From assembly GCA_021325145.1 (NCBI GenBank), contig JAJPHR010000061.1, positions 62,001-126,000 of the forward strand: a DNA stretch of 64,000 nt, given 5' to 3'. Of the stretch, positions 18,433-27,506 are shown piece after piece. Positions within the stretch are counted from its first letter, which is position 1. Every line of letters begins with the position of its first letter. The DNA is from Verrucomicrobiota bacterium. GTDB lineage: Bacteria; Verrucomicrobiota; Verrucomicrobiia; Limisphaerales; Pedosphaeraceae. The position numbers and the translations under genes were made by a program. Below the pieces are notes generated by a model. The model made no database searches. It was not told the DNA's origin and was given only the letters and a program-made list of their open reading frames with translations.

Positions 18433-21414
18433 TTAATGGTTTCGGTGGTAGCTCTCCGGGGGCCCCAGATAACTCGGTTTCACACCGCCGGTGTTCATCA
18501 CGAGTTTTTCCAGCACGAGGCCGGGATCGACCATCCAGATTTTCAGGGTGTGATAGCCAGGATGGTCAATCTGGTGGTTGGATTTGATTTCGCGGCAGTC
18601 ATTGCGCACCGACTCCTCCCAATCTTTGTTCCCATTGTCCACGAAAAAGCCCTTCGGCACGGCAGTCAGGATTTGCGGCGGCTGATCATCAAACGAAATC
18701 GCAAAGCGTAAACCACGGTCGGGCGCGAAGTTCAAGCTGGGCGCGATGATCGCGGCTACCTCGACCTTGCCGGTGCTGAACAGGTACATCTGATACTCCA
18801 GGCAAGGTGAGTGTTGGGGCGGTGCCACGCTTTCTCCGATAACCGGGAAGGACTCCATTCCAGACAAGGTTCGTCCGCAATCATCGATTGTTTCCCAACG
18901 AAATTGTTCTGTATCAGTCTTCCTTGTGTAATGCGCCGCCTCGATCGAAACATAACCATCGGCCTCGACAAAACCGTCCACCGAACCTTTGGTTGGCTGC
19001 TCTGGATTGAACAAGCTCAGCTTTACGACTATAGGTTCGGCCCCGGCGCGAGTGATTCGAACTGAACCGGTCATCGAACCTTCGGGCGCCCGTTTCCAAT
19101 CAATGCCGACCCAAATCCGCTGTTCCTTTTCAACCTTCCCGCGTTTCTGGCTCAGCCTGATCCAGGGGGCACTGGCAGCGCAGGAGAATTCGAATGGCGT
19201 GCGCCCAATATTAAAAACGTCAATATATCGTTCAGGTTGATTGAAAGAATCAAATCCCGGCAGGACCGGTTCATTGGTTGCGCCGGGCCAGGCGGATGCG
19301 GAGCCTTCGATGGCAACGCCCATCGCTGCCGCTTCAGGAATCTCGCGCTCAACCACTTTCGGCATGGCATTGCTCGGGGGTTGCTGCCAGTACGTATAAC
19401 CGATGTGAGTTTGGTCCATCATGTGATTCCATTTGCCCCCGGCAAGCGCATGATTGAAATAAGCGGAGAGCTCCGCATCCTCTTGAAACAACTTCCGCGT
19501 GCGGACCGCGAGATCGTTCGCGCTGGCGCGGCCCTGGCTGGCGTACAATCGGTTCCGGCCGGCGGTCACATAAAGTTCTGTGACAATTGCGCTGGCTTTG
19601 GTTGGGTGGAGCACCAATTCATAAGAAGCATCCCGGGCGTCGACTGGCAGATGGCCATAAATCTTCTCGGCGCTGGCGGTGACCGCCTGCCAATCCGCCA
19701 CGACGCGGTCGGCCTCTTCATAATTCACGAGGTTGAACGTTGCGGGATCCAGCAACTCCGGCTTGCGTCGGCCATTGTACTTCGTGTATTTGGAAACGAT
19801 GTCGGCGATTTCCGCCGCATACTTCGCGCCGAACTCCCTTTCAGCCCAGAGCCGGGCATAGGTCGCCAATCTTTCCTTCGGCCACTTCCCGGGATCCCAC
19901 GCCAGCGTCAGGAAAAACTCCATGGGGAATTCCATCGGCTTGAGGTCGCCGACGTTGACAATCCAAATGCGATCCGCACCGTAATGATAGGCGAGATTCA
20001 TTTGCTCCCAAACCTTTGAGATCGGGTTCGTGTTCAACCATTTGTAATTGCGCGGCCCTCCGACGTAATCGAAATGATAGTAGATTCCCGCGCCACCAGG
20101 GCGATTTCTTTCCTCGGGTGTGGGCAGGCGGCGAAGATTGCCCCAGTTATCATCGCACCAAAGCAAGGTCACATCATCCGGAACGCGCATGCCCTTCTCG
20201 TAGTATTCCTGCACTTCCTTGTAGAGCGCCCACAATTGCGGGACCGAAGCGGCATTCGTGTGCATCACGTTGGAAATGATTTCGCGTTGCGCTCCAACGA
20301 TTTTCTCCAGCAGGGCGATGTTGGCGCTTTCGGACATGGGCGTGTCAATCTTTCCGCGCATGGCGACGGTAATGATGTTTTCATACGCCTTGTTCCGTTC
20401 AATGCCTTCGGTCCAGAACTTGTTCAACGCGTCCGGGTTTTGGTCGTAATTCCATTGCGCGGCGCTGAAGCCTTTGCGATTCCACTCCTTGTCGGCGCGC
20501 ATCATAGGCTCGACGTGGGAGGTCCCCATGACGATGCCGTATTCGTCGGCCAGTTTCGGATTCAATGAATCATCTTCGTTAAAACAATTGTCCCACATCG
20601 CAGGCCAGAGATAGTTGGCTTTGAGACGAAGCAGCAGTTCGAAGACATTCGTATAAAATCCATGATTATAATTGCCGAACTTTTCCTTCACCCAACCGGT
20701 GAGCGCGGGCGCTTCGTCGTTGAGGAAAACGCCGCGATATTTGACGGCTGGCGGACCTTGGAGGTAACGGCCCGGTTTGACATAGAGGGCGTCGTTATGC
20801 CGGATGGGAACATCCGCCCACCAATACCACGGCGACACTCCCATATGCTCTGATAAATCGTAGATGCCGTAAATCGTTCCTCGTTTATCGCCGCCCGCGA
20901 TGACCAGAGCGCTTCGCACGCCGGGCAGTGGATCGGAAACGACTTGAATCAAAAACGATTCCCATTTCCCGGAAATCGGACTGACATCGACCTTGCCAGT
21001 CCGGGCCAGTTCGTCTATCAACCCACTTTTGCCGATGGTTCCGATGATAATGGCGTTCGCTCCAAGTTCGGCCTGATTGTGGGTAAGCGCCGGACTGGAA
21101 CCAGACACACGGGCGATATCGGTCTGCAAATCGTGAGCGGCTCGCACGACGCCCGGGAAATCATTGGAATCAACCCAGAGCGGCACGGAAACTCCTGCGT
21201 GAACGATTTTGAAATATCCATCCTTCGGCGCGTTTTCGACATATCGTTCCTGGCCAAGCGCCCACCCATCGCGGGCGAACGTCAAAGTGCCAAGACCGAT
21301 CAGTAGAATAAGGAGCCGTTGCCAGCCACTCCCTTTGCGGCGGAGGAAAGAAACCTGTGCCGCGGTTGCGACATTAGCCCAAGCTTGCGCGCGGACAGCC
21401 GCAGCCATGGTCAT
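18433..21414 (-). CDS. GH115 alpha-glucuronidase
   Basis: 993 residues, close to the usual GH115 length. Family-like segments include GDKRGTIYGIYDLSEHMGVS, SPWYWWADVPIRH, KYRGVFLNDEAPAL, NYLWPAMWDNCFNEDD, YGIVMGTSHVEPMMR and WCDDNWGNLRRLPTPEER. GH115 enzymes remove (4-O-methyl)glucuronic acid from internal and terminal xylose residues of xylan. The start overlaps the stop of the upstream malectin lipoprotein gene by four bases (ATGA), so the two are translationally coupled. A hydrophobic signal segment (LLILLIGLGTLTFA) sits after about 31 leader residues, which is long, so the true start could be internal. It converges on the GH30 gene with a 25-base gap. Confidence 0.93.
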   Translation of the reverse strand: MTMAAAVRAQAWANVATAAQVSFLRRKGSGWQRLLILLIGLGTLTFARDGWALGQERYVENAPKDGYFKIVHAGVSVPLWVDSNDFPGVVRAAHDLQTDIARVSGSSPALTHNQAELGANAIIIGTIGKSGLIDELARTGKVDVSPISGKWESFLIQVVSDPLPGVRSALVIAGGDKRGTIYGIYDLSEHMGVSPWYWWADVPIRHNDALYVKPGRYLQGPPAVKYRGVFLNDEAPALTGWVKEKFGNYNHGFYTNVFELLLRLKANYLWPAMWDNCFNEDDSLNPKLADEYGIVMGTSHVEPMMRADKEWNRKGFSAAQWNYDQNPDALNKFWTEGIERNKAYENIITVAMRGKIDTPMSESANIALLEKIVGAQREIISNVMHTNAASVPQLWALYKEVQEYYEKGMRVPDDVTLLWCDDNWGNLRRLPTPEERNRPGGAGIYYHFDYVGGPRNYKWLNTNPISKVWEQMNLAYHYGADRIWIVNVGDLKPMEFPMEFFLTLAWDPGKWPKERLATYARLWAEREFGAKYAAEIADIVSKYTKYNGRRKPELLDPATFNLVNYEEADRVVADWQAVTASAEKIYGHLPVDARDASYELVLHPTKASAIVTELYVTAGRNRLYASQGRASANDLAVRTRKLFQEDAELSAYFNHALAGGKWNHMMDQTHIGYTYWQQPPSNAMPKVVEREIPEAAAMGVAIEGSASAWPGATNEPVLPGFDSFNQPERYIDVFNIGRTPFEFSCAASAPWIRLSQKRGKVEKEQRIWVGIDWKRAPEGSMTGSVRITRAGAEPIVVKLSLFNPEQPTKGSVDGFVEADGYVSIEAAHYTRKTDTEQFRWETIDDCGRTLSGMESFPVIGESVAPPQHSPCLEYQMYLFSTGKVEVAAIIAPSLNFAPDRGLRFAISFDDQPPQILTAVPKGFFVDNGNKDWEESVRNDCREIKSNHQIDHPGYHTLKIWMVDPGLVLEKLVMNTGGVKPSYLGPPESYHRNH

Positions 21415-22046
21415 GGTTCCGGAATGATTTCGATTCCGTTGATCTGGGGGTTCTCAACGTTGGGAGTGAACGAAATCTGGAGCTTTCCGTTGGTGACTTC
21501 GGTGTGGACGGTTTCGACGTAAGCACGCTGCGGGCCGCCCGCCTTCACCCATACGTCGAAATCCTTGAATTCGCGGCCGCCCACGTTGAATGAAAAGACC
21601 CGTTGCCCCGGTCCACTGATGCCTTCAAACGTCTCGGCGAAGTGAAGTTTCACGGTGTACTTGCCATTCGGCAGTGGATGGGAGAATCCGGTCATGCTGT
21701 AGCGTTCACTGCGGTAAATCGTCGGGGTCTTCGTATTGGCAATTTCGAGGTCGGGGCGATCAACCGTGTCCCCGCCTTCAAAACCCTGGTCGGGCAGCCA
21801 TTGGTTGCCGTCGGCGTCCTTGAACGGCACCGCAGAGCCGGCTTTGATGCGAATTGGGGATGTCAGGGGAGCGGGGGCGGGGGTTACGGAAGCAGAGGCG
21901 GTTAAACTGGCGGTAGCGGCTGTTCCCGCCGCCTTTTGCCCGGCGGCATTGTCCCGCGAATGTCCATTGCCTGACTGGCATCCGCTTACCGCACACATCA
22001 ACAGGACGACGAGGCTGAATGTCAACGCTCTCACATACCCAGTCAT
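21411..22046 (-). CDS. Malectin-domain lipoprotein
   Basis: 211 residues. The start at 22046 is set by a good ribosome site (AAAGGAG, 8 bases upstream), which falls inside any longer reading. The signal peptide ends in the lipobox VSGC (LLMCAVSGC), so the mature protein should be lipid-anchored. After an Ala/Thr-rich linker, a malectin-like carbohydrate-binding domain covers about residues 70-205 (DQGFEGGD, YTVKLHFAETFEG, GQRVFSFNVGGRE, FTPNVENPQINGIEI). Malectins bind glucans or other saccharides. The 4-base overlap with the GH115 gene suggests it presents xylan or oligosaccharide to that enzyme at the cell envelope; this partnership is inferred. Confidence 0.88.
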   Translation of the reverse strand: MTGYVRALTFSLVVLLMCAVSGCQSGNGHSRDNAAGQKAAGTAATASLTASASVTPAPAPLTSPIRIKAGSAVPFKDADGNQWLPDQGFEGGDTVDRPDLEIANTKTPTIYRSERYSMTGFSHPLPNGKYTVKLHFAETFEGISGPGQRVFSFNVGGREFKDFDVWVKAGGPQRAYVETVHTEVTNGKLQISFTPNVENPQINGIEIIPEP

Positions 22047-22054
22047 TTGTTTCG

Positions 22055-22061
22055 CTCCTTT
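22055..22061 (-). promoter_or_regulatory. Strong Shine-Dalgarno site deciding the malectin gene start
   Basis: AAAGGAG on the minus strand lies 8 bases before the ATG at 22046. It stands out because most genes in this window lack an obvious Shine-Dalgarno site. Confidence 0.7.
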
Positions 22062-22253
22062 CATAATTTGCATAGTGGATTCGTTGGCTTAACACTGCTT
22101 CGGCACGGCTCCGAACGGCAAGAAAAATCCGATGGATTTTTCTATGCAATCTGAATTCGGATCACGGCCATAGGATTCTGCATACGATTCATAGTTTAGT
22201 CCATTCCTCCCAACCAGTCGCTGATTTAGTTTAGCAACAGATTCACCATTCAC

Positions 22254-23006
22254 ATGGAAATCCAGGAACGAAACCAGGCCAAAGCACAAGGGTTTACTTT
22301 GATCGAACTGCTGGTGGTCATCGCCATTATAGCGATTTTAGCGGGCTTGCTCATGCCGGCCTTGTCGTCAGCCAAATTTAAGGCCAAGGTCACCAACTGC
22401 ACCTCCAACTATCGTCAATGGGGCATCGCAGTGAGTCTTTACGCGAACGATGATTCGGGAGGAAGATTTCCGCGTTATGACAATACCATTATCAATAATG
22501 CGTGGGACGTTGACCCGCGGATGATCAGCGGATTGGGGCCGTACGGTCTCACCGTTCCCATGTGGTATTGCCCGGTGCGACCGAAACAATTTACTGACGA
22601 TGACGCCTGGTGCAGGACCCCGGCGGGAGGCGGCCATGCCTTGGCCTCGCTGGACGATTTAATCAAAGCGGTGACGAGGGTTTATTCGCCGCAACTTGCA
22701 ATTTGCTATCATGCCTGGTGGGTGCCGCGGAGTGGCGCCGCCGGACTTTATCCCGTGACCGTGCCAAGCACAAATCCATGGCCGGCACGCTTGACCGACC
22801 GGGAGGTGGGCCAGCAACCGGTCCTGACCGACCGTTGCGCCGGCTTAAACAACCCCGACCCGCAGCAGGCGGGCGACGGACATCCGTGGAACGGAAGAAT
22901 CAAGTCCATAAACCTTCTGTACGGAGACGGGCATGTGGAGATGCACAAGGCAGGGCAGATTCAGTTGCGCTACACGGGTATTTATGGTTATGATAACTTT
23001 TACTAA
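22254..23006 (+). CDS. Prepilin-type cleavage/methylation domain protein, third copy
   Basis: A 250-residue pseudopilin-like protein starting [19 protein letters not shown], followed by the hydrophobic helix and a globular domain ending [11 protein letters not shown] (DGH signature). It contains several cysteines (WYCPVRP, AWCRTP, DRCAGLN), which could form disulfides outside the cytoplasm. The 5' flank ACAGATTCACCA-ATGGAA and the leader match the gene at 12088 closely, so it is a dispersed duplicate within the same locus. It is divergent from the malectin-GH115 pair and directly upstream of the CE15 esterase gene. Confidence 0.9.
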   Translation: MEIQERNQAKAQGFTLIELLVVIAIIAILAGLLMPALSSAKFKAKVTNCTSNYRQWGIAVSLYANDDSGGRFPRYDNTIINNAWDVDPRMISGLGPYGLTVPMWYCPVRPKQFTDDDAWCRTPAGGGHALASLDDLIKAVTRVYSPQLAICYHAWWVPRSGAAGLYPVTVPSTNPWPARLTDREVGQQPVLTDRCAGLNNPDPQQAGDGHPWNGRIKSINLLYGDGHVEMHKAGQIQLRYTGIYGYDNFY

Positions 23007-23073
23007 AGCCAGATTTCCAAAGCCCGGCGCGCCGCTCGGACGCTCGAATCGGGTCGTGAATTAATGGGATGCG

Positions 23074-24564
23074 ATGAAGACGCGTCTGCGGCTGATTTAC
23101 ATTTTGGGCTTTTCAATGGGCGTCTCGATTGCCGCGGATTTATGCCGCGCCGAGCAATCGGCCGTGAAGCCAGCGGAACCCGCCACGGCGCCCATGAATT
23201 TAACGGCCAATCAAGATCATCAGTTGATGATGGATCTGTTGCATATCACCTCGCTCCGCAGGGGAGCAGACGGGAGCAATCCTCAGTCACCCAATTACCA
23301 AAATACCGACGAGGCCAGGGCCAATCCTTACCCAAACCTGCCGGACCCGCTGGTCTTGAAGAACGGTCAGAGGGTTACCAATGCAGCGATGTGGTGGGAT
23401 CAGAGGCGTCCTGAAATCGTCGAAGATTTCGACCGGGAAATTTATGGCCGCGTCCCCAAAGACGTGCCGAAGGTGCGCTGGGAGGTAACCAGCGCAACCA
23501 CGACAAATAATGGCGAGACGGCTGTCATAACCAAACAGATTGTGGGCCACGTTGACAATTCAGCGTGTCCAGCCATCAACGTCGAAATACAATTGACCCT
23601 CACCACCCCGGCCAATGCGACCGGGCCGGTGCCGGTAATGATGGAGTTTGGCTTCGGGGGTTTTGGAGGAGGCTTTGGCGGACGTGGGCGAGGAGGCTCT
23701 GTTGGCACGAATGCTCTCGCTGAAACCAATGGTTTGCCTCGCGGTGGCTTTGGAGGCGGCCCAACCTGGCAGCAACAGGTTCTCGCGAAGGGCTGGGGTT
23801 ATGCCGTTATCGTGCCCACCAGCATTCAAGCCGATAACGGCGCTGGCCTTACCAAGGGCATCATCGGACTTTGCAACAAGGGCCAGCCGCGCAAGGCTGA
23901 CGACTGGGGCGCGTTGCGTGCCTGGGCCTGGGGCGCGAGCCGCGCTTTGGATTATTTTGAAACGGACAAGTCCGTGGACGCAAAACAGATCGGCATTGAA
24001 GGGCTTTCACGTTATGGCAAGGCAGCGATTGTTGCCATGGCGTATGACGAACGGTTTGCGATCGGCTTTATCGGCTCTTCCGGTGAGGGCGGAGCCAAGC
24101 TTCATCGCCACAACTTCGGTGAGCAGGTGGAGAATCTCACCGGTGCAGGCGAGTATCATTGGATGGCGGGCAATTTTCTCAAATATGGCGGTCCACTAAC
24201 GCCAGGCGATTTGCCGGTGGACGCGCACGAATTGATCGCGCTCTGTGCCCCGCGCCCCACGTTCATCAGTTACGGAGCTTCGAAAGGCCCGGGAGCGGAA
24301 GGAACTTGGGTGGATCAAAAAGGGAGCTTCATGGCAGCAGTTGCGGCGGGTCCGGTGTTCCGGCTTTTGGGCAAGAAGGATTTAGGCACCACGGAATTCC
24401 CTCCAGTAGAAACTGCGCTGGTGGACGGGGAACTTGCTTTCCGACAGCATGGCGGCGGGCATACCACCGGGCCAAACTGGCCGACGTTCCTGAAGTGGGC
24501 TGATCGCTACATCATCAAGAGCCCGCCCCTTTCAACGAACCAACCCGCGGCCAACGCGCAATGA
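23074..24564 (+). CDS. CE15 glucuronoyl (methyl)esterase
   Basis: 496 residues with an N-terminal signal segment (LIYILGFSMGVSIAADL). The catalytic-Ser motif is GLSRYGKAA (family pattern G-x-S-R-x-G-K), and the catalytic His is in GGGHTTGPNWPTF near the C-terminus. The conserved PTSIQADNGAGLTKGIIGL and RAWAWGASRALDYFE regions are also present. A Gly/Phe-rich insertion (GFGGFGGGFGGRGRGG) lies near residues 190-210. CE15 enzymes break the ester between xylan-bound 4-O-methyl-glucuronic acid and lignin alcohols, releasing the uronic acid side that GH115 can then remove. It follows the pseudopilin gene and converges on uxuA with a 5-base gap. Confidence 0.92.
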   Translation: MKTRLRLIYILGFSMGVSIAADLCRAEQSAVKPAEPATAPMNLTANQDHQLMMDLLHITSLRRGADGSNPQSPNYQNTDEARANPYPNLPDPLVLKNGQRVTNAAMWWDQRRPEIVEDFDREIYGRVPKDVPKVRWEVTSATTTNNGETAVITKQIVGHVDNSACPAINVEIQLTLTTPANATGPVPVMMEFGFGGFGGGFGGRGRGGSVGTNALAETNGLPRGGFGGGPTWQQQVLAKGWGYAVIVPTSIQADNGAGLTKGIIGLCNKGQPRKADDWGALRAWAWGASRALDYFETDKSVDAKQIGIEGLSRYGKAAIVAMAYDERFAIGFIGSSGEGGAKLHRHNFGEQVENLTGAGEYHWMAGNFLKYGGPLTPGDLPVDAHELIALCAPRPTFISYGASKGPGAEGTWVDQKGSFMAAVAAGPVFRLLGKKDLGTTEFPPVETALVDGELAFRQHGGGHTTGPNWPTFLKWADRYIIKSPPLSTNQPAANAQ

Positions 24565-24569
24565 CACGT

Positions 24570-25640
24570 TTAGCCCGCGCCAATGATCTGCAAGGCGGCC
24601 CGCATGTAGCCCAACGCGTATGCCATGCCCGCATGCCACGGTGCCGCACAACTCATCTGCGGCGCGTGATCCGGGATGAGGACGCCTTCAAACTGATTCC
24701 GTTTCAGGATTCGCATGACTCGCAGAACGTCCACGTCTCCTTCGTCAATGAAGGTTTCCTTGTAGCACGGCACTTTGCCACGCACATTGCGCAAATGAAC
24801 GTAGGCCAGCTTCTTTTGCCGGCTGTAGTCATCCACGGCATCGTAAACGTTGCCATCAGTCATCTCCGCCAGTGTTCCGACGCAGAACTCAAGCGCATTG
24901 CGCGGACTCGGTTTTAGATCGATGAGCCGCTGGTACAATTGCGGCTGATAAACCAGCCGCGGCTGCGCGCGAACCATCGGCAATGGCGGATCATCCGGAT
25001 GGGCAGCCAGCGTCACACCCGCTTCTTCGGCCACCGGAATCAACGCATCGAGAAAAACCCCAAGCCGCTGCCAAAGTTCCTCGGAGGTCGCCGAAGGAAT
25101 CGTGCCGGGCGCGGCGTTGCGATCGTAAACCATGTTCCAAGCCATGCCGTTGGGCAACGGCTTGTCCAACGGGCCGTCCATGCCAACGGCTTCAGCTTCA
25201 CCGCGCGCGAACCGGCCTTTCACCCGCCCGGCCACTCCGGCAATGGAAAAGTTGTATCCGAAAATCGGGATGCCCGCGCGCCCCACGTTTCGGATGATGG
25301 TCTTGAGGTTTTCGAGCTGCTTCGCTTTTCTCGGCCCGTCCAGCAGCACGTCGTGCCAGTGCGCCGGATCGAAATTCTCGATGGCTTCCAATTCCAGTCC
25401 CGCCGCGTTGATTTCCCGCTTAATCGAAGTTAGTTCTTCAAGTGTCCACAGCGCATCCGGATCGCCGGCCAGTCCCCAACCGGTGTCGTCCCCCACGGGT
25501 TGGTCGCCGGGCTGATTGCTGCGCGAAGACCGAAAGTAATCCACCAGATGAATCACCAAGTGCGTGCATCCGCACTGTCTCGCAAAACGGTAATGTTCCC
25601 GATCAAGTTGATGGCGATAAAGGCCGAGGCCGAGTTTCAT
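24570..25640 (-). CDS. uxuA: Mannonate dehydratase
   Basis: 356 residues from the ATG at 25640; the frame extends further upstream, but MKLGLGLYRHQL is the family-like N-terminus. Signature segments are AAHPDDPP, LEFCVGTLAEM, GNVYDAVDDY, YVHLRNVRGKVP, YKETFIDEGDVDVLRVM, IPDHAPQM and WHAGMAYALGYMRA. UxuA is a cytoplasmic metal-dependent TIM-barrel enzyme that converts D-mannonate to 2-keto-3-deoxygluconate in glucuronate breakdown. It is the intracellular end of the pathway begun by CE15, GH30 and GH115. The candidate fructuronate reductase would be the SDR at 2252; no glucuronate isomerase lies in the window. Confidence 0.92.
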   Translation of the reverse strand: MKLGLGLYRHQLDREHYRFARQCGCTHLVIHLVDYFRSSRSNQPGDQPVGDDTGWGLAGDPDALWTLEELTSIKREINAAGLELEAIENFDPAHWHDVLLDGPRKAKQLENLKTIIRNVGRAGIPIFGYNFSIAGVAGRVKGRFARGEAEAVGMDGPLDKPLPNGMAWNMVYDRNAAPGTIPSATSEELWQRLGVFLDALIPVAEEAGVTLAAHPDDPPLPMVRAQPRLVYQPQLYQRLIDLKPSPRNALEFCVGTLAEMTDGNVYDAVDDYSRQKKLAYVHLRNVRGKVPCYKETFIDEGDVDVLRVMRILKRNQFEGVLIPDHAPQMSCAAPWHAGMAYALGYMRAALQIIGAG

Positions 25641-25778
25641 GAGGCCTTGACTATAGGAAACGAAGGCGTGAGTGGCAAACTCTCCCGTCAGTTTTTTGAA
25701 GACCACCCCTGGCTCATTTGCCGAAAAAGCCGTTCTGCATCGCACAAAATGTGGATTAGGTAACAATCCCAGCAAACC

Positions 25779-26351
25779 AATGCTTTTCGTTCCGGCATTC
25801 GCGATTACGCCATGCTCGACCAGTGCGGCGACATTCAATGGCCGTGGCCCGACCAGACGGCGGCAACTGCAAGCGACCCCTTCAACCAGCCGCCGTCGGA
25901 ACGACGTTTGTTCGAAAACGGCCAGTTTTTCCACCCGGATGGACGCGCGCTTTTCAACTTCGAGCCGCCGCGCGCGCTGCCGGAAACGCCGGATGATGAA
26001 TTTCCATTCCTATTGTTGACGGGCCGGGGTACTTCGGCGCAGTGGCACACCGGTTCACGCACGAACAAGAGTGGCGTCCTCCGTGCGCTCTCGCCAGCGC
26101 GATGCTACGTCGAGATCAATCCCAGGGACGCTTTGCGGCTCGGCATCACTCCGAATGGCACGGTGCGCGTTCGCTCGCGACGCGGTGAACTCACCGCCGC
26201 GGCGTTTATCACCTCCACGATCCAACCCGGGCAGGTTTTCATTCCCATGCACTATGCCTCGGTCAACCAACTCACCCTCGCTGCCTTCGACCCCTATTCG
26301 CGGCAACCGGCCTACAAAGCCTGCGCGGTCGAACTCGCACCGCTGACATGA
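25779..26351 (+). pseudogene. C-terminal remnant of a molybdopterin oxidoreductase (assimilatory nitrate reductase-like)
   Basis: About 190 residues with the molybdopterin-dinucleotide-binding domain of NasA-type enzymes: FLLLTGRGTSAQWHTGSRT, YVEINPRDALRLGI, VRVRSRRGELTAAAF, PGQVFIPMHYASVNQLT and FDPYSRQPAYKACAVEL. The family is 700 residues or more, so the iron-sulfur and catalytic domains are missing. The frame is closed by a TAA at 25761, just before the recognisable NAFRSGIRDYAML segment, and no upstream exon-like remainder is visible. The stop at the 3' end is normal. A deletion removed the 5' part. The residual ORF (ATG at 25812) might still be translated, but no function can be expected. 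Confidence 0.7.
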
Positions 26352-26552
26352 CTCTTGAAATAGGCGAATGTGGAACATTCAGAGGACGTCTGGGTTTACC
26401 GCTTTGGCGAGGGTGAAGTTCCCCGTCCCCGTTGTCCTGGCGGTTGTGACGGGAAATGCCGAAGCGACAAAGGGACTAAGAATCTCAATAGTTTTGACCT
26501 CATTACTTTTGGCGCCTTTGTTTTCCCGGCGTCTTCGTGTAAGTTCAAGATC

Positions 26553-27440
26553 ATGGTCAGCATTGGCAAACGCAACACACTGACAGTGCTCCGGGATTCA
26601 ACGGTGGGCATTTACTTGGACGCCGGCGAGCGCGGAGAAATCCTCATGCCCAATCGCTACGTGCCTCGCAGGTTCGCGCAGGGTGACCGACTCGACGTGT
26701 TTGTCTATCGCGATTCGGAGGACCGCCTGGTTGCCACCACCGAAACCCCGCGCGCCACGGTGGGAGAAGTGGCCACTTTGAAGGTTGTCAGCATCAACGC
26801 GCGGGTCGGCGCTTTTTTGGACTGGGGATTGGCCAAGGATTTGTTGCTGCCCTTTCGGGAACAGTTAGGCCCGGTGCGAGTTGGCCAGAATGTGATGGTG
26901 CGGATTTATCTGGACGAAAAAACCCAGCGCATCGCTGCCTCGATGAAGCTTAACCAGGACTCGGCCATCGAGCCGCCCAACTATAGGAAGGGCCAGTCGG
27001 TGGAATTCCTGATCTGTGAGAAGACCGGGTTGGGTTACAAGGCTCTCGTGGAGGGCGCGCACCCCGGCATGCTTTACCACGAGGGCATTTCCATCCCGGT
27101 GGCCATCGGCCAGAAACTCAAGGGCTTTGTGCGTTTGGTGCGTCCCGACGGCAAGATTGATCTGAGCCTCGAACCAGCCGGCCATCGTCGCGTGGCGCCG
27201 CTCGCCCTGCGAATCGTAGAAACACTTCGCCGTAGCGGGGGGCGGCTGGGTTTCGATGATGACAGTTCGCCTGAGGCGATTCGCCAGACCTTTGGCGCCA
27301 GCAAGAAAGCCTTCAAACAAGCCTTGGGCACACTCTACAAAGCCAGGCGCATCCGCTTTTCCAAACCGGGCATCGAACTTCTTGATAACACAACCTGGTC
27401 GCCACATAGTCAGCCCCCGGTTAACAGGCGGGGCAATTGA
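26553..27440 (+). CDS. cvfB: CvfB-like S1 RNA-binding protein
   Basis: 295 residues from the ATG at 26553, which begins VSIGKRNTLTVLRDS. Tandem S1-type OB folds run through residues about 1-210 (GIYLDAGERGEILMPNRYVP, VGAFLDWGLAKDLLLPFREQ, GLGYKALVEGAHPGMLYHEG). A winged-helix end closes the protein (SPEAIRQTFGASKKAFKQAL, with a KAFKQALGTLYKARRI helix). This matches CvfB/YitL, an RNA-binding protein that influences virulence or stress genes in Firmicutes and is widespread but poorly understood. The frame extends 61 codons upstream, but that part has no family similarity. It is followed at 67 bases by a GreA-like gene. Confidence 0.88.
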   Translation: MVSIGKRNTLTVLRDSTVGIYLDAGERGEILMPNRYVPRRFAQGDRLDVFVYRDSEDRLVATTETPRATVGEVATLKVVSINARVGAFLDWGLAKDLLLPFREQLGPVRVGQNVMVRIYLDEKTQRIAASMKLNQDSAIEPPNYRKGQSVEFLICEKTGLGYKALVEGAHPGMLYHEGISIPVAIGQKLKGFVRLVRPDGKIDLSLEPAGHRRVAPLALRIVETLRRSGGRLGFDDDSSPEAIRQTFGASKKAFKQALGTLYKARRIRFSKPGIELLDNTTWSPHSQPPVNRRGN

Positions 27441-27506
27441 CGCGCAAGACGTCTGGCTGCGAGAACATTCAACGGACGCCAGTCTTCAGTTCAACCGCGG
27501 AATTCG

